A stretch of DNA of 64,000 nucleotides from Wolbachia endosymbiont of Armadillidium arcangelii (GCF_040207875.1 NZ_CP157942.1:310001-374000), one strand, 5' to 3'; shown: positions 34,015 through 43,847, numbered from the stretch's first letter. Notes: generated by a model from the sequence alone, not told the origin. Translations and numbers: made by a program.

Positions 34015-34019
34015 GAGGG

Positions 34020-34700
34020 TTATAACAATGGATTTTTAAGATCATTTACAGCTTTTTTCATATCTTCAGCTTTAAATATTGATGATCCAGCAATTAATAT
34101 ATCTGCACCTGCTTTTATTATATCAGCTGCATTAGAAAAGTTAACTCCACCATCTACTGAAACTTGCGTTTTAAGGTTGCGGTCCTGTATCATTTTCTTT
34201 ATAATAGATATCTTGTGCAGCTGCGAATGAATAAACTCCTGTCCTCCAAATCCAGGGTTGACTGTCATGATTAGCACAATATCTAGCTCATGTATTATAT
34301 ATTCAAGCATACTTGGAGAAGTTGAAGGGACAATTGAAACTCCAACTTGTATTGTTTTTTTCGTATTATTTATGTTTTTGTATGATTTTATCCTTCTTAC
34401 TAGCCTCTCAAGGTGTATCTCTGCTTCTGCATGTATAGTGATAATATCAGCACCAGCTTCTATAAAGCTTTCAATATGGTCACCAGGAGATTTAATCATT
34501 AAGTGTACATCAAAAGGAAGATTGCTATATTTACGTATTGCAGAGATAACATTCGGACCTATTGTAATATTTGGAACGAAATTTCCATCCATAACGTCTA
34601 TGTGTATATAATCTACATCCAAGTCGCTAATTCTTTTTACTTCCTCCCCTAATTTTGCAAAATCTGCTGAAAGTATAGAAGGTGCAATTTTAATACCCAT
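34020..34700 (-). CDS. rpe: Ribulose-phosphate 3-epimerase
   Basis: Rpe interconverts ribulose 5-phosphate and xylulose 5-phosphate in the pentose phosphate pathway. It is a TIM barrel of 226 residues with IAPSILSADFAKLGEE, IDVMDGNFVPNITIGP, VHLMIKSP, TVNPGFGGQ and VDGGVNFSNA; the catalytic Asp pair and metal-binding His are retained. The start is ATG at 34700. Its 3' end lies five bases from the dead IS110 gene. The gap 34701-34966 shows no gene, only a half palindromic repeat at about 34752. Confidence 0.95.
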   Translation of the reverse strand: MGIKIAPSILSADFAKLGEEVKRISDLDVDYIHIDVMDGNFVPNITIGPNVISAIRKYSNLPFDVHLMIKSPGDHIESFIEAGADIITIHAEAEIHLERLVRRIKSYKNINNTKKTIQVGVSIVPSTSPSMLEYIIHELDIVLIMTVNPGFGGQEFIHSQLHKISIIKKMIQDRNLKTQVSVDGGVNFSNAADIIKAGADILIAGSSIFKAEDMKKAVNDLKNPLL

Positions 34701-34966
34701 GGACTACTTTTTACCAAAAATAAAAAAAGTAACTTATTTTTTGAACTCTGTCATCCCAATACTACATGAGTCTCATTTAGAAATTTTTTTATATCCTATG
34801 TGTAATTGCAACCTTTGAATTATCTTGTTCAGGTTGAACCATAAATAGTTTTCACCACAAAAAATTGTTAGCATAAGTAAAAAAAACGCAGTGCTTGTAA
34901 TTTATCTGATGTTTTCTTCTGCTCAACTGATAAACGCTCAAGTATCTGTGGCTATTGCAATAATCA

Positions 34967-36265
34967 TTAGACTCTTTTCTTCGCTCCTTCTAAATATTCC
35001 AACACAGTTTTATGCAGCGCAGTCCAAGACATTTGCTTTTCCATATCTGGTATAAATTTTTGTTTCCAAGTGTCCTTAAATTCTTGAAACCATTGCTTCT
35101 CAAAATTTTGGAAATCAGATAAAATTTTTGACCTAAACTCATTAATTAAACTCGAAACTTCTATAGCCTTTTCAGAGCTTATAGACTTAAAAGACAATAT
35201 TTCATTCTTTAAAATATCCAACTTTGTAAATATATTAAGCTTAAATGGCATATAAAGCGAAGATCTTATATTATACCTTAGATAAGAGTCGTAATATAGC
35301 TTAATCTTGTACATGAGCGTAGCAAATGCACTAGAAGAAATATTATTTTTATATTCTGCAAAAGAAGATAATAAACGCTTGTAATCCTCTTCATTCAAAA
35401 ATGGTGGTTGTAAACTTGATTCAATTTTATTACTAAAAGATGTGAATTTGTTGAAAATACAATTGCCATATTCACTTAAAAATTTAGGCAAAATATCTTC
35501 CTGTTCTAATTTTAGAGGCAAGTCTTTTCTAATTTCTTTCGGCAAGTGGTGCATTGAAAACTGATTGATAACCCACGCAAAATTCTCATCAAACTCATTT
35601 GAGTAATCAGCGCTATTGTCAGTGTTACCTTCTTTGTCGTTCCAAGGCAGTATTTTATAAAAAAAATTGTTCAACCTTTTTTTTAATTTCAAAATATTTT
35701 CACTCTTATCACCTACCTTATACAAAACCTCATTTACTTTTTGTCTTGCATCTTGAGGACTGATTCTATCACCTATATGCAGTCCGATGCCATTTTTCTC
35801 TAATAATTCCCAATCAAACCACTTATGTGGATCGGGCTTACGCATTGCGTAGCTTTCAATGGCTGAGTTATATACTATAGTACCTATTTCAGCGTGACTA
35901 AATATCATATCTTTTCTAATTTTAAAGCGTTTCATGAGGTATAAAATCAGATCTTTGACAGATTTCATTTGCTCTTCTGGAAAAGGCTCAAGCCCTGTGT
36001 TTACAATCTCTATACCTATAGAATAATCATTCAGCTTTTGTAGCTCTTTAACCACATTATCTATTTGAACTTTTGCATAACTTATACCAGCATGCCACGC
36101 TCTTTTTTCCAGTGGGACCATCAGAGTAATGCTGCCATCCCTATCGACAATAAGTTGTACTGATATCCCTGCAGAATTTAATGCGCATTTTGTGCTTTTT
36201 AATGTTGGTGATTCGGTATGATGCACTATCACCATCAACACTTTTTTTGCCATCTCTATCATCAT
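34967..36265 (-). CDS. amiD: N-acetylmuramoyl-L-alanine amidase AmiD-like, catalytic part
   Basis: Amidase_2/PGRP-type zinc amidases cut the bond between muramic acid and the stem peptide. The reading frame has 432 residues. Residues about 9-165 hold the amidase domain with zinc ligands in IVHHTES, FSHAEIG and PDPHKWFDW, and the GIEIVNTG strand. The C-terminal part (about 200-432) is helical, ends in KKRV and has no family I know. The signal-peptide region lies in a different frame just upstream (36242-36443), separated by an A7 tract, so this frame alone would start at ATG 36253-36265 without a signal. Wolbachia AmiD is known as an exported peptidoglycan amidase. Confidence 0.8.
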   Translation of the reverse strand: MMIEMAKKVLMVIVHHTESPTLKSTKCALNSAGISVQLIVDRDGSITLMVPLEKRAWHAGISYAKVQIDNVVKELQKLNDYSIGIEIVNTGLEPFPEEQMKSVKDLILYLMKRFKIRKDMIFSHAEIGTIVYNSAIESYAMRKPDPHKWFDWELLEKNGIGLHIGDRISPQDARQKVNEVLYKVGDKSENILKLKKRLNNFFYKILPWNDKEGNTDNSADYSNEFDENFAWVINQFSMHHLPKEIRKDLPLKLEQEDILPKFLSEYGNCIFNKFTSFSNKIESSLQPPFLNEEDYKRLLSSFAEYKNNISSSAFATLMYKIKLYYDSYLRYNIRSSLYMPFKLNIFTKLDILKNEILSFKSISSEKAIEVSSLINEFRSKILSDFQNFEKQWFQEFKDTWKQKFIPDMEKQMSWTALHKTVLEYLEGAKKRV

Positions 36266-36443
36266 AATTTGAATCTGGTACAGGATCTAAAAATAGCATG
36301 TTTCTTAAGGATGGCAGATTTCTTTTCAAATCTTGAAAGTCGGCCTCAATCTCATCCGAATAAGATTGCTGCTCAGATGTAACAGGTGCTACAAGCAGCA
36401 AGAGAAATAAAACTGACAAACATTTTTTTACTATAAGTCTCAT
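36242..36443 (-). CDS. Signal-peptide part of amiD, in another frame (frameshifted N-terminus)
   Basis: The frame starting at ATG 36443 encodes a classic signal peptide (MRLIVKKCLSVLFLLLLV, then PVTSEQQS) and a short mature region ending DSNYDDRDGKK. It enters a run of seven A on the minus strand (36242-36248) and runs on about 30 more codons in its own frame to a stop near 36141. Removing one A joins it to the amidase frame as DGKKVLMVIVHH. So it is the original N-terminus of amiD. Either the gene is inactivated, or slippage at the A7 tract makes the full secreted protein; sequencing error is a third option. Confidence 0.7.
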
Positions 36444-36657
36444 GCAGCTCTAGCATCCTACAAATTGCCCGCAATATAACTAAATTAACATAATACGCAT
36501 AAAATGTTTACTTTTTTTCAGCCAATCAAGACTTGCTACAGCTACAATTAGTACTTTTATCATTACATTTTGGCGTTCTTACTATTACCCACAAATATAA
36601 ATGGACATAAAAATAAAGGATTAGAATATTAAAGTGTGCAAATATTGAGGATATAAA

Positions 36658-36802
36658 AATGGCAAGTGAATGGGCTAAAAATGAATTTGGAGATGCAGTG
36701 CTTGGAGATAAAAGATTAACTGATCGATTAGTAAATATTGTTGGTAAGTATGCCTGAAAGTTCAATCAATCAGGCATGTGGAAATTGGTCTGAAGCAAGT
36801 AG
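36658..36802 (+). pseudogene. IS4/Tn5-type transposase N-terminal scrap
   Basis: The frame from about 36660 encodes ASEWAKNEFGDAVLGDKRL (next residue Thr) then DRLVNIVGK, and after a one-base frame change MPESSINQACGNWSEAS. This is the DNA-binding N-terminus of Tn5-like IS4 transposases. No catalytic part follows: the sequence runs into an ankyrin pseudogene on the other strand at about 36803. Confidence 0.6.
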
Positions 36803-37240
36803 CACCCACAACTATCCACTGCATTAAGGTTTGCACCTTGCTCAGCTAGGTACTTTATAATGTCATTAACATCACTTCTATTAAGAGCTATATACTCTAA
36901 TATGCTAACATCTCTCTGTAACTCACGTTTAACTATAGATTTATTTACCTCACAGATTGATTTTATTGCTTCCAAATCTGGGATCGCCTTTCTGATTGCA
37001 GCTGTAAAACTTACACCTTGCTCTATTAAATACTTAGCCATTTTGTTATCAACAGCATACCTTAACAAATTTCTACCGCTTGCGAAATTAACCTCAGCAA
37101 CAACATCTTTAATAATAGAACTATTTTTCTCAAAAATTGATTTTACTTTTTCTAAATCATCCTTGATAATAGTGCTAGAAAGTTTCTTTAATACAGAATC
37201 TTTCTTCAGCTAGAATTTTTTGTAATGCTTCAGGAGTCAT
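36766..37240 (-). pseudogene. Ankyrin-repeat protein, frameshifted and 3'-truncated
   Basis: The frame begins at ATG 37238-37240 (MTPEALQKILAEE). A frameshift then leads to KDSVLKKLSSTIIKDDLEKV, and on through LLRYAVDNKMAKYLIEQG and DVNDIIKYLAEQGANLNAVD. The last is an ankyrin repeat of the LLEQGANVNAVD type. Downstream the frame is cut by the Tn5-like scrap. It is a remnant of an ankyrin gene. Confidence 0.65.
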
Positions 37241-37312
37241 AAATATACTTCAACACACATAAAAAAGTATATCCAAATCAGAATCGTTTGTAAAGGATTT
37301 TTAGATATTAGC

Positions 37313-37340
37313 TTGCCCAAAGGTTAATTTATTTTATAAT
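37313..37340 (+). promoter_or_regulatory. Candidate promoter of aspS
   Basis: TTGCCC (37313-37318) and TATAAT (37335-37340) are spaced 16 bp, with the aspS ATG about 29 bases further on. Confidence 0.5.
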
Positions 37341-37368
37341 CTTTCTGTATTCTAGAAATTTGAATTAA

Positions 37369-39171
37369 ATGAACTGCTATAAGACTCACACGTGTAACGA
37401 ATTAAGGAAGAGTGATGTAGAAAAGGAAGTTACCCTCTCTGGATGGCTGTATCGCAAACGTGACCATGGTAACCTAATCTTTGTTGATTTAAGAGACTTC
37501 TATGGAAGAATTCAGCTAGTGTTCAATAATGATAAAGACTTTTTTGATGAGATATCAAATTTAAAATCAGAGAGTGTGATTACTGTCACAGGAACAGTCA
37601 AAGCTAGAACTGAAGATACGGTAAATAGCTCTATTTCCACAGGGGAAATTGAAGTTATAGTTAATAATTTGTGCATTGAGTCGGAAGTTGAGTTCCACCG
37701 TGATGAAGAGATAGCAAAAGAAGAAAGGAGTATATTAGCAAGTATCGCCGGTGAGCAAGAATACCCAGAAAACATGAGATTTAAATATCGTTTTCTTGAC
37801 TTAAGGCGTGAAAAAGCCCGTAACAACATTATTCTGCGCTCACAAATCATCGCAGAACTCAGGAAGATCATGATAGAGCAAGGGTTTTTAGAAATTCAAA
37901 CTCCAATACTTACTGCTTCATCTCCTGAAGGAGCACGTGACTACTTAGTGCCAAGTAGGCTGAATCCTGGTAAATTCTATGCATTACCACAAGCTCCGCA
38001 GATTTTTAAACAGCTACTCATGGTTTCAGGGTTTGATAAGTATTTTCAAATTGCCCCATGTTTCCGTGACGAAGACGCAAGGGCTGACCGTTCTCCTGGG
38101 GAGTTTTATCAGCTAGACCTTGAAATGTCTTTCGTAACTCAGGAGGATATATTTCAAGTTATTGAATCTACTTTATATAAAGTGTTTGCTAAATTCTCTC
38201 GCAAATCAGTTGATAAAGATTTTCCGCGCGTTACATACAAAGACGCAATGCTCAAATATGGCTCTGATAAGCCAGATCTACGTAATCCATTATTAATCAG
38301 CGATGTTACAGAAATTTTCCGTGATTCAGAGTTCAATATTTTCAAAAACAATATTGAACGCAGTATGGTAGTCAGAGCCATCCCCGCCCCCAAAACAGCA
38401 GAGGAACCTCGTAGCTTCTTTGATAAAAAAATAGAACATGCACAAAAAGAGTTTGGCGCTAAAGGTCTTGGGTATATAACATTTGATAAGGACGGCATTG
38501 CAAAAGGACCAATTGCTAAATTCCTCAATGACAATCGGCTAAATTCTATAAAAGAAATAACAAATATAGAGCCTGGGGATAGTGTGTTTTTTGCTTCTGA
38601 TAAGAAAAATGAAGCAGCAATAATTGCAGGGAAAGTGCGTACTCTTTTGGGATCAGAACTAGGTCTTATAGATGACAATATCTTCAAGTTCTGCTGGGTC
38701 ATCGATTTTCCATACTTTGTGTATAATGATAAAAGCAAAAAAATAGATTTCTTTCATAACCCATTCTCCATGCCGCGTGATGGCTTGAAGGATTTAGAAG
38801 AAAAAGATCCACTGGACATCCTTGCTTACCAATATGATCTTGTTTGCAATGGAATAGAGCTGTCAAGTGGGGCAATTCGTAATAACAAACTGGATATTAT
38901 GTACAAAGCTTTTGCCATTGCAGGCTACAGTAAAGAAGAAGTTGATACAAAATTTGGTGCGCTTGTGCGTGCATTCAGGTTTGGAGTGCCACCTCATGGC
39001 GGTATAGCACCAGGGGTTGATAGAATGGTTATGCTACTTGCCGATGAGCCAAACATTCGTGAAGTAATCTGTTTTCCTATGAATCAGCAGGGTGAAGATG
39101 TTCTAATGGGTGCTCCTTCTAAAGTGGACAATAAACATTTATGCGAGTTATCTCTAAAGGTTATTGAGTAA
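37369..39171 (+). CDS. aspS: Aspartyl-tRNA synthetase
   Basis: AspS is a class II synthetase that charges tRNA-Asp. An N-terminal OB-fold anticodon domain (VTLSGWLYRKRDHGNLIFVDL) is followed by motif 2 (FRDEDARADRSPGEFYQLDLEMSF), a GAD insertion domain (about residues 280-420) and motif 3 (GIAPGVDRMVML). At 600 residues it is the bacterial-type length. The GAD domain and the probable lack of asparaginyl-tRNA synthetase in this lineage suggest the non-discriminating form working with GatCAB; that is inference. The promoter has TTGCCC-16-TATAAT. The MFS gene follows closely. Confidence 0.96.
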   Translation: MNCYKTHTCNELRKSDVEKEVTLSGWLYRKRDHGNLIFVDLRDFYGRIQLVFNNDKDFFDEISNLKSESVITVTGTVKARTEDTVNSSISTGEIEVIVNNLCIESEVEFHRDEEIAKEERSILASIAGEQEYPENMRFKYRFLDLRREKARNNIILRSQIIAELRKIMIEQGFLEIQTPILTASSPEGARDYLVPSRLNPGKFYALPQAPQIFKQLLMVSGFDKYFQIAPCFRDEDARADRSPGEFYQLDLEMSFVTQEDIFQVIESTLYKVFAKFSRKSVDKDFPRVTYKDAMLKYGSDKPDLRNPLLISDVTEIFRDSEFNIFKNNIERSMVVRAIPAPKTAEEPRSFFDKKIEHAQKEFGAKGLGYITFDKDGIAKGPIAKFLNDNRLNSIKEITNIEPGDSVFFASDKKNEAAIIAGKVRTLLGSELGLIDDNIFKFCWVIDFPYFVYNDKSKKIDFFHNPFSMPRDGLKDLEEKDPLDILAYQYDLVCNGIELSSGAIRNNKLDIMYKAFAIAGYSKEEVDTKFGALVRAFRFGVPPHGGIAPGVDRMVMLLADEPNIREVICFPMNQQGEDVLMGAPSKVDNKHLCELSLKVIE

Positions 39172-39205
39172 AAATTTTATAGTAAAGTGTGGTAAATCGG
39201 AAGTC

Positions 39206-40468
39206 ATGAATGATATTCAAAAAGCAGTACTATCAAGCATAATATGCAATATGATTATATGGTATGAAGTAACTCTATTTGGAGTTTTAACACATATAAT
39301 AAGCAACGTTTTTTTTCCTTCAGAAAGTGATTATTTAAGCACAATTAAATTTCTTGGCAGTTTTGCGATTGGGTTTGGATTCAGACCACTTGGTGGATTT
39401 ATTTTTGGTTACATTGGAGATAAGTATGGCAGGAGGAAAATTTTGCTGACTTCCGTAATATTAACTTCGATATCGTCTACTGCAATTGCAATTATACCAA
39501 GTTTTAGAGAAATAGGAATATTTTCTCCTATATTACTTCTGCTTTGTAGAATAATACAAGGAATGGCAACAGGAGGGGAAACGAGTATCAACTCAGCCTT
39601 TTTGATAGAGCATTCAAGCGATAAAAAAAATCTAGGCTTTTTAGGTAGCATGAAAGCTTTCAGTGGTGCTCTTGGTTCTATTACATGTTTTGTAATGATA
39701 GCTATTTGCAAAAAATTTACAGGTGAAAATTATGAAATTTGGGGCTGGAGGTTGCTCTTCTATTTCTGCTTTATTATGGGCATAATAGGCTTCTTAATAA
39801 GATACATAATGGAAGAGAGCCTAGCATATAAAATTCATGGTCAAAATAAAAGCTTATCTGATTCTCCATTTTTAGAATTAATCAGGGACTATAAAAAGGC
39901 ATTTGTGCTAGCAATTGGGCTTGGCGTTGCCCAAAATGCAATTGTTTATTCAGCAATCATGTTTTACAACATATCTGTCAAAGAACTTACTTTCTCAGGC
40001 ATTGATATTAAAAATGTAGTAAGGATTGTGGTTGAAATCACATTCGGAACGTCTGCAGTGCTGTTTGCAATACTGTCTGATAAAGTTGGAAGAAAAAACG
40101 TGATAATTCCTACATTAGTAGCTTTAGCTTGCATCAGTTTGCCGGCACTTTCGCTATTATCACATAATAATCACTATATTATAACGCTCACTTTCCTATT
40201 AATAAGTGTGCCGATAGGTGCATCTTTTGGAATATATAATTCTCTCGCCTGTGAGTTATTTCCAACGAAAGTTAGGTGTACCGGCTTCAGTTTAGCTCAT
40301 AACATATCAGCAGGTATTTTTGGTGGCCTTTCTCCATCGATATGCATGTGGCTTATAGAAAGAACTGAAACAAAACTTGCAGCAGGGATTTACCTTACTA
40401 TCTGTGCATTAATTAGCCTAATATCTGTACTTCAAATTAAAGCCAAAGACAGAAAAGTTGATTGGTGA
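39206..40468 (+). CDS. MFS transporter, metabolite:H+ symporter (ProP-like)
   Basis: The protein has about 420 residues and twelve predicted membrane helices. The signature loop between helices 2 and 3, GYIGDKYGRRKIL, and its second-half copy DKVGRKNVI mark the major facilitator superfamily. RIIQGMATGGE between helices 4 and 5 matches the ProP/KgtP/ShiA (metabolite:H+ symporter) subgroup. ATG at 39206 with GGAAG upstream is preferred over TTG at 39164, which overlaps aspS. Rickettsiales use ProP paralogs for osmolyte or metabolite uptake; the substrate here is unknown. It is convergent with rluC. Confidence 0.85.
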   Translation: MNDIQKAVLSSIICNMIIWYEVTLFGVLTHIISNVFFPSESDYLSTIKFLGSFAIGFGFRPLGGFIFGYIGDKYGRRKILLTSVILTSISSTAIAIIPSFREIGIFSPILLLLCRIIQGMATGGETSINSAFLIEHSSDKKNLGFLGSMKAFSGALGSITCFVMIAICKKFTGENYEIWGWRLLFYFCFIMGIIGFLIRYIMEESLAYKIHGQNKSLSDSPFLELIRDYKKAFVLAIGLGVAQNAIVYSAIMFYNISVKELTFSGIDIKNVVRIVVEITFGTSAVLFAILSDKVGRKNVIIPTLVALACISLPALSLLSHNNHYIITLTFLLISVPIGASFGIYNSLACELFPTKVRCTGFSLAHNISAGIFGGLSPSICMWLIERTETKLAAGIYLTICALISLISVLQIKAKDRKVDW

Positions 40469-40474
40469 AATCGT

Positions 40475-41395
40475 TCAGTCGAAAGATAGCACTTCAATAG
40501 ACTTTTCGATGTGTTTAGGGGCAGGAGCAGTGATAGTAATTTCTTTATTATTTGGTAATTTTAAAGATAAAGAATGCGAATGAAGGTGAATCTGATTTAC
40601 TGCTCCATTAATAAAAGCTTTTTTACCACCATATTTACCATCACCAAGAATAGGGCAATTTATATGAGCTAAATGTGCACGTAACTGATGGGTTCTACCG
40701 GTAATTGGTTGTAATTTTAAATAAGCAACATTATGTTTTAACCTTGATATAATTGAAAAATACGTAGTGGCATTTTGAGGTGAGTCTTCATCAATAACCA
40801 CTTTTTCTTGCCCTGAAACATATTTTTTTGCTAATGGATAGTCTATTGTTCCATTATCCTTGCTCGGTATACCAGAAGTTAATGCTAGGTAAGTTTTTTT
40901 TATCCTCCGTCCTTTAAATTCTTCCATAAGGTATCTGGCAACACTAGCATTGCGCGCGAATATGATCACTCCGCTTGTATCTTTATCGAGTCTATGGACA
41001 ATTTTAAATACTTCCCCTTCTCTTATTTGGTCAAGCAAATCACTAATGCTAATTTTTACCTTTATACCGCCTTGAACAATTACTCCTGCGGGTTTGTTTA
41101 TAGCTAATATATATTCGTCTTCATATAATATGTTCTCTCTTAGTAGATTTGCTAGCTTTTCATTATATTTACGATCAGAATTAGTGTTTTCAATATAATC
41201 TAAGTATCTTATCGTTATAGTTTGCCCAGAATTCACTCTATCGCTGGGTTTTGCCTTACAATTATCAACTTTGATTAATCCTTTCCTTAAAGACTTCTCA
41301 ATTACAGATTGCTTCAGGTCTGGAAAAATTTTTCTGATATACCTATCGAGTCTAACGTTATTGTCTTCTACTAATATGGCTTTGTGGCATTCCAT
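40475..41395 (-). CDS. rluC: Ribosomal large subunit pseudouridine synthase, RluC/RluD type
   Basis: This enzyme turns specific uridines in 23S rRNA into pseudouridine. An N-terminal S4 RNA-binding domain (LDRYIRKIFPDLKQSVIEKS) precedes the catalytic domain with HRLDKDTSGVIIFA (catalytic Asp) and GRTHQLRAHLAHI. The length of 306 residues fits RluC/RluD. The exact target sites cannot be read from sequence. The start is ATG at 41395. Its end is six bases from the MFS gene end; the 738-residue ankyrin gene precedes it on the same strand. Confidence 0.88.
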   Translation of the reverse strand: MECHKAILVEDNNVRLDRYIRKIFPDLKQSVIEKSLRKGLIKVDNCKAKPSDRVNSGQTITIRYLDYIENTNSDRKYNEKLANLLRENILYEDEYILAINKPAGVIVQGGIKVKISISDLLDQIREGEVFKIVHRLDKDTSGVIIFARNASVARYLMEEFKGRRIKKTYLALTSGIPSKDNGTIDYPLAKKYVSGQEKVVIDEDSPQNATTYFSIISRLKHNVAYLKLQPITGRTHQLRAHLAHINCPILGDGKYGGKKAFINGAVNQIHLHSHSLSLKLPNNKEITITAPAPKHIEKSIEVLSFD

Positions 41396-41464
41396 TATTT
41401 ATAATAAACATCAAAAAATATCAATTATCGGTTAAATGAACTACATTTCTGAACAATAGTTACT

Positions 41465-43681
41465 CTACCTTCCGTATGACCACCTATCGTTACACTCATC
41501 TGTTTCTGTACTAGAATCTGAATTCATTTCAGTACTGAGCTTTCTTTTGCGATATGTCCATCTGCAAGGACTATGTGCTCTTCGTTCTTTTATTCCATCT
41601 ATTTTAGCTGGACACACTTCAGTACTAGGCTTTGACTGCACATTTGCAATATCATTAACTAAAGGTGTTACTCTTTCTCTCAGAGCTCGTACTCTTTTTT
41701 CTGCTTTGTCTGAAAAATTACTTGCACCTTTACGTTCATCTAAATCTTTTACAGTTTCACCACAATTATCCTGCAACAAAAGATTTGTACAGGGTATTAA
41801 GGTCTTTATTGTTTTCAAATGTTTACCGTCAATAGCATAACCTAAAGGAATTATCCCTAGATTATCCTGTAGATTAACTGCTGCTTCATGGGAAATTAAG
41901 ATCTCTGCTACTTTTTCATGGCCATTATTGGCAGCATAATGCAAAGGAGTTAATCCTGAATCACTAATTGCATTAACATCTACTCCAGATTCTAATAGAT
42001 AACGTATGCTTTGTATATCACCATGTGCGGCAGCATAATGTAAACTGTAGGCTTGAATTAATTTCGAAAAATCATCACATACCTCCAATTGCTCTAGGAG
42101 AGGGCGTGCTACAAAAATATTACTTGGAGAAACAGCGAATAGTATTTTAAGTGGATCCTTTATATTCATATCTGCTCCATGGCCTATTAGAATATCTATT
42201 AATCCTCTATCGTTACGTATGAAAGCATAATCAAAAGCAGTCCATCCCCATCTATCTTTCCGATTAATATATGCTTTGTTGTGTTCTAATAAGAGCTCTA
42301 CTTCTTCTAAAATTTTATTTATAGCAGTAACCCATGAAGGAGTACGTACATACAATCTATCCTTTAGATTGTCATATGCACCATTTTGTAATAGGACCTT
42401 GAATTCTTCTAGGAACTTTAATTTTGCTTTATTGTGTTTTAATAAGAGCTCTACTGCTTGCAAACTGCCACTTATAACAGCAATGTGTAAAGGAGTAAAT
42501 CCACTTAATCTATCCTCTATATTATCATCTGCACCATTTTGTAATAGAATCTCTAATAGTGATGTATTATTATTTGTAGCAGCCAAATATAAAGGAGTCC
42601 GTCCAAATGCATCCGTCATATTAATATCTCCCCTAATATTTTTATCATTTTCTATTATGCACTCCACCATTTCTTTATCATTCTTCATAATAGCCAAATG
42701 TAAAACATTAACCTCACATGCTCCATTCTCCTTAACATCGGCTCCATTAAGCAGTAAGAACTTTGTTACTTCTTTATGCCTGTTTCTAACAGCTTCATAC
42801 AAAGCAGTCAATTTTGCTACATTTTTCTGATTAACATTTGCCCTATTTTTTACTAAGATCTTTATTATTTCTATATTACCATTTGCAGCAGCAAGATGTA
42901 AAGCAGTCCATCCACACGAACCAAACTGATTAACACTTGCCCCTTTTTCTATTAGTTTGAGTACTATTTCTACATTGCCTTTTTCAGCAGCCCAATGTAA
43001 AGCAGTCCATTCAAAAAATGGACTTTTTGCGTTAATACTGATTCTTTTTACTTTAAGCAGAGCATCTACTACATTTTTTAGGCGAAGACTAATAGCTAAA
43101 CTCAGTAATGTGTGTTGATCATGCGCACTACGTAGTATATTGTAATTTACTGTAAACCAATAATTTACATTAAACTCATTTTCTTCCCACTTTTTATACA
43201 TATTTCTACTTTCTCTCTTCAGTACCTCTAGTGCCTTTAGTGTCTCTCGTGCGTCTAGCATCACTGGTACCTTTTCTGAGATCTTTAGTGCATCTAGCAT
43301 ATCCTCTAGCACCACTGCTTTTGATTCTCCTGATGTCTCTTTTACACCTAATCTTTTTAGCATTCTTTTTACCATCTTTTGTGCATTTGATATCCCTGTC
43401 TCCTTTAGTATCTTTTTTGCTTCTTCTGGTGTCTGTGGTACATTTACCACCTTTAGTCTCTTTTTTAATGGTTCTTGTGTCTCTTGTACTCTTGGAATCT
43501 TGCTTGATACTTCTAATCCATGCGATATCTCTTCTAACATTCTTGATGTTTCTGCTTGCCCTAGTATCTTTACTTCCTTTAATAGCTCTTTTATTCTTTC
43601 AATTACATTGTCTTTACTTAAATTTACCTCTTGATCAATTACACCTAATATTATGTTCCACTGTTCATATGTCATTACCAT
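41465..43681 (-). CDS. Ankyrin-repeat protein, 738 residues (candidate effector)
   Basis: Residues 1-160 are helical and contain two diverged copies of one module (ISHGLEVSSKIP near 50, LDALKISEKVP near 127), with a Lys/Arg-rich composition. Residues about 185-650 hold about ten or more ankyrin repeats (WTALHWAAEKGNVEIVLKLI, GWTALHLAAANGNIEIIKIL, GFTPLHIAVISGS, GLTPLHYAANNGHEKVAEIL), some degenerate. The C-terminus is basic then acidic, with RKRKLS resembling a nuclear localisation signal. GAGG lies before ATG 43681. No signal peptide or membrane helix is seen. Ankyrin effectors in Anaplasmataceae leave by type IV secretion; whether this one does is unknown. Confidence 0.85.
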   Translation of the reverse strand: MVMTYEQWNIILGVIDQEVNLSKDNVIERIKELLKEVKILGQAETSRMLEEISHGLEVSSKIPRVQETQEPLKKRLKVVNVPQTPEEAKKILKETGISNAQKMVKRMLKRLGVKETSGESKAVVLEDMLDALKISEKVPVMLDARETLKALEVLKRESRNMYKKWEENEFNVNYWFTVNYNILRSAHDQHTLLSLAISLRLKNVVDALLKVKRISINAKSPFFEWTALHWAAEKGNVEIVLKLIEKGASVNQFGSCGWTALHLAAANGNIEIIKILVKNRANVNQKNVAKLTALYEAVRNRHKEVTKFLLLNGADVKENGACEVNVLHLAIMKNDKEMVECIIENDKNIRGDINMTDAFGRTPLYLAATNNNTSLLEILLQNGADDNIEDRLSGFTPLHIAVISGSLQAVELLLKHNKAKLKFLEEFKVLLQNGAYDNLKDRLYVRTPSWVTAINKILEEVELLLEHNKAYINRKDRWGWTAFDYAFIRNDRGLIDILIGHGADMNIKDPLKILFAVSPSNIFVARPLLEQLEVCDDFSKLIQAYSLHYAAAHGDIQSIRYLLESGVDVNAISDSGLTPLHYAANNGHEKVAEILISHEAAVNLQDNLGIIPLGYAIDGKHLKTIKTLIPCTNLLLQDNCGETVKDLDERKGASNFSDKAEKRVRALRERVTPLVNDIANVQSKPSTEVCPAKIDGIKERRAHSPCRWTYRKRKLSTEMNSDSSTETDECNDRWSYGR

Positions 43682-43847
43682 AGCTTTACCTCATACTATA
43701 TTTTGATGCTATATATTATGGTACAATGGTCAACACATTTTTCCATAGCGTAACTTGAGAGTCTCAAAGACTGTTATCAACTTGCAGAAAACCAAGCTTG
43801 CCTGAAACCACTTAATTGATTATAATTATAAGTTTTAAGGCAGCAAA

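Noticed and set aside
38154..38738. 194-codon frame opposite aspS
   Set aside because: Antisense shadow of a conserved synthetase.
43231..43683. Leucine-rich 150-codon frame opposite the ankyrin gene, looking like a membrane protein
   Set aside because: It is the antisense shadow of the Lys/Glu/Leu-rich N-terminal module; the hydrophobicity comes from CTT/CTC complementing AAG/GAG codons.
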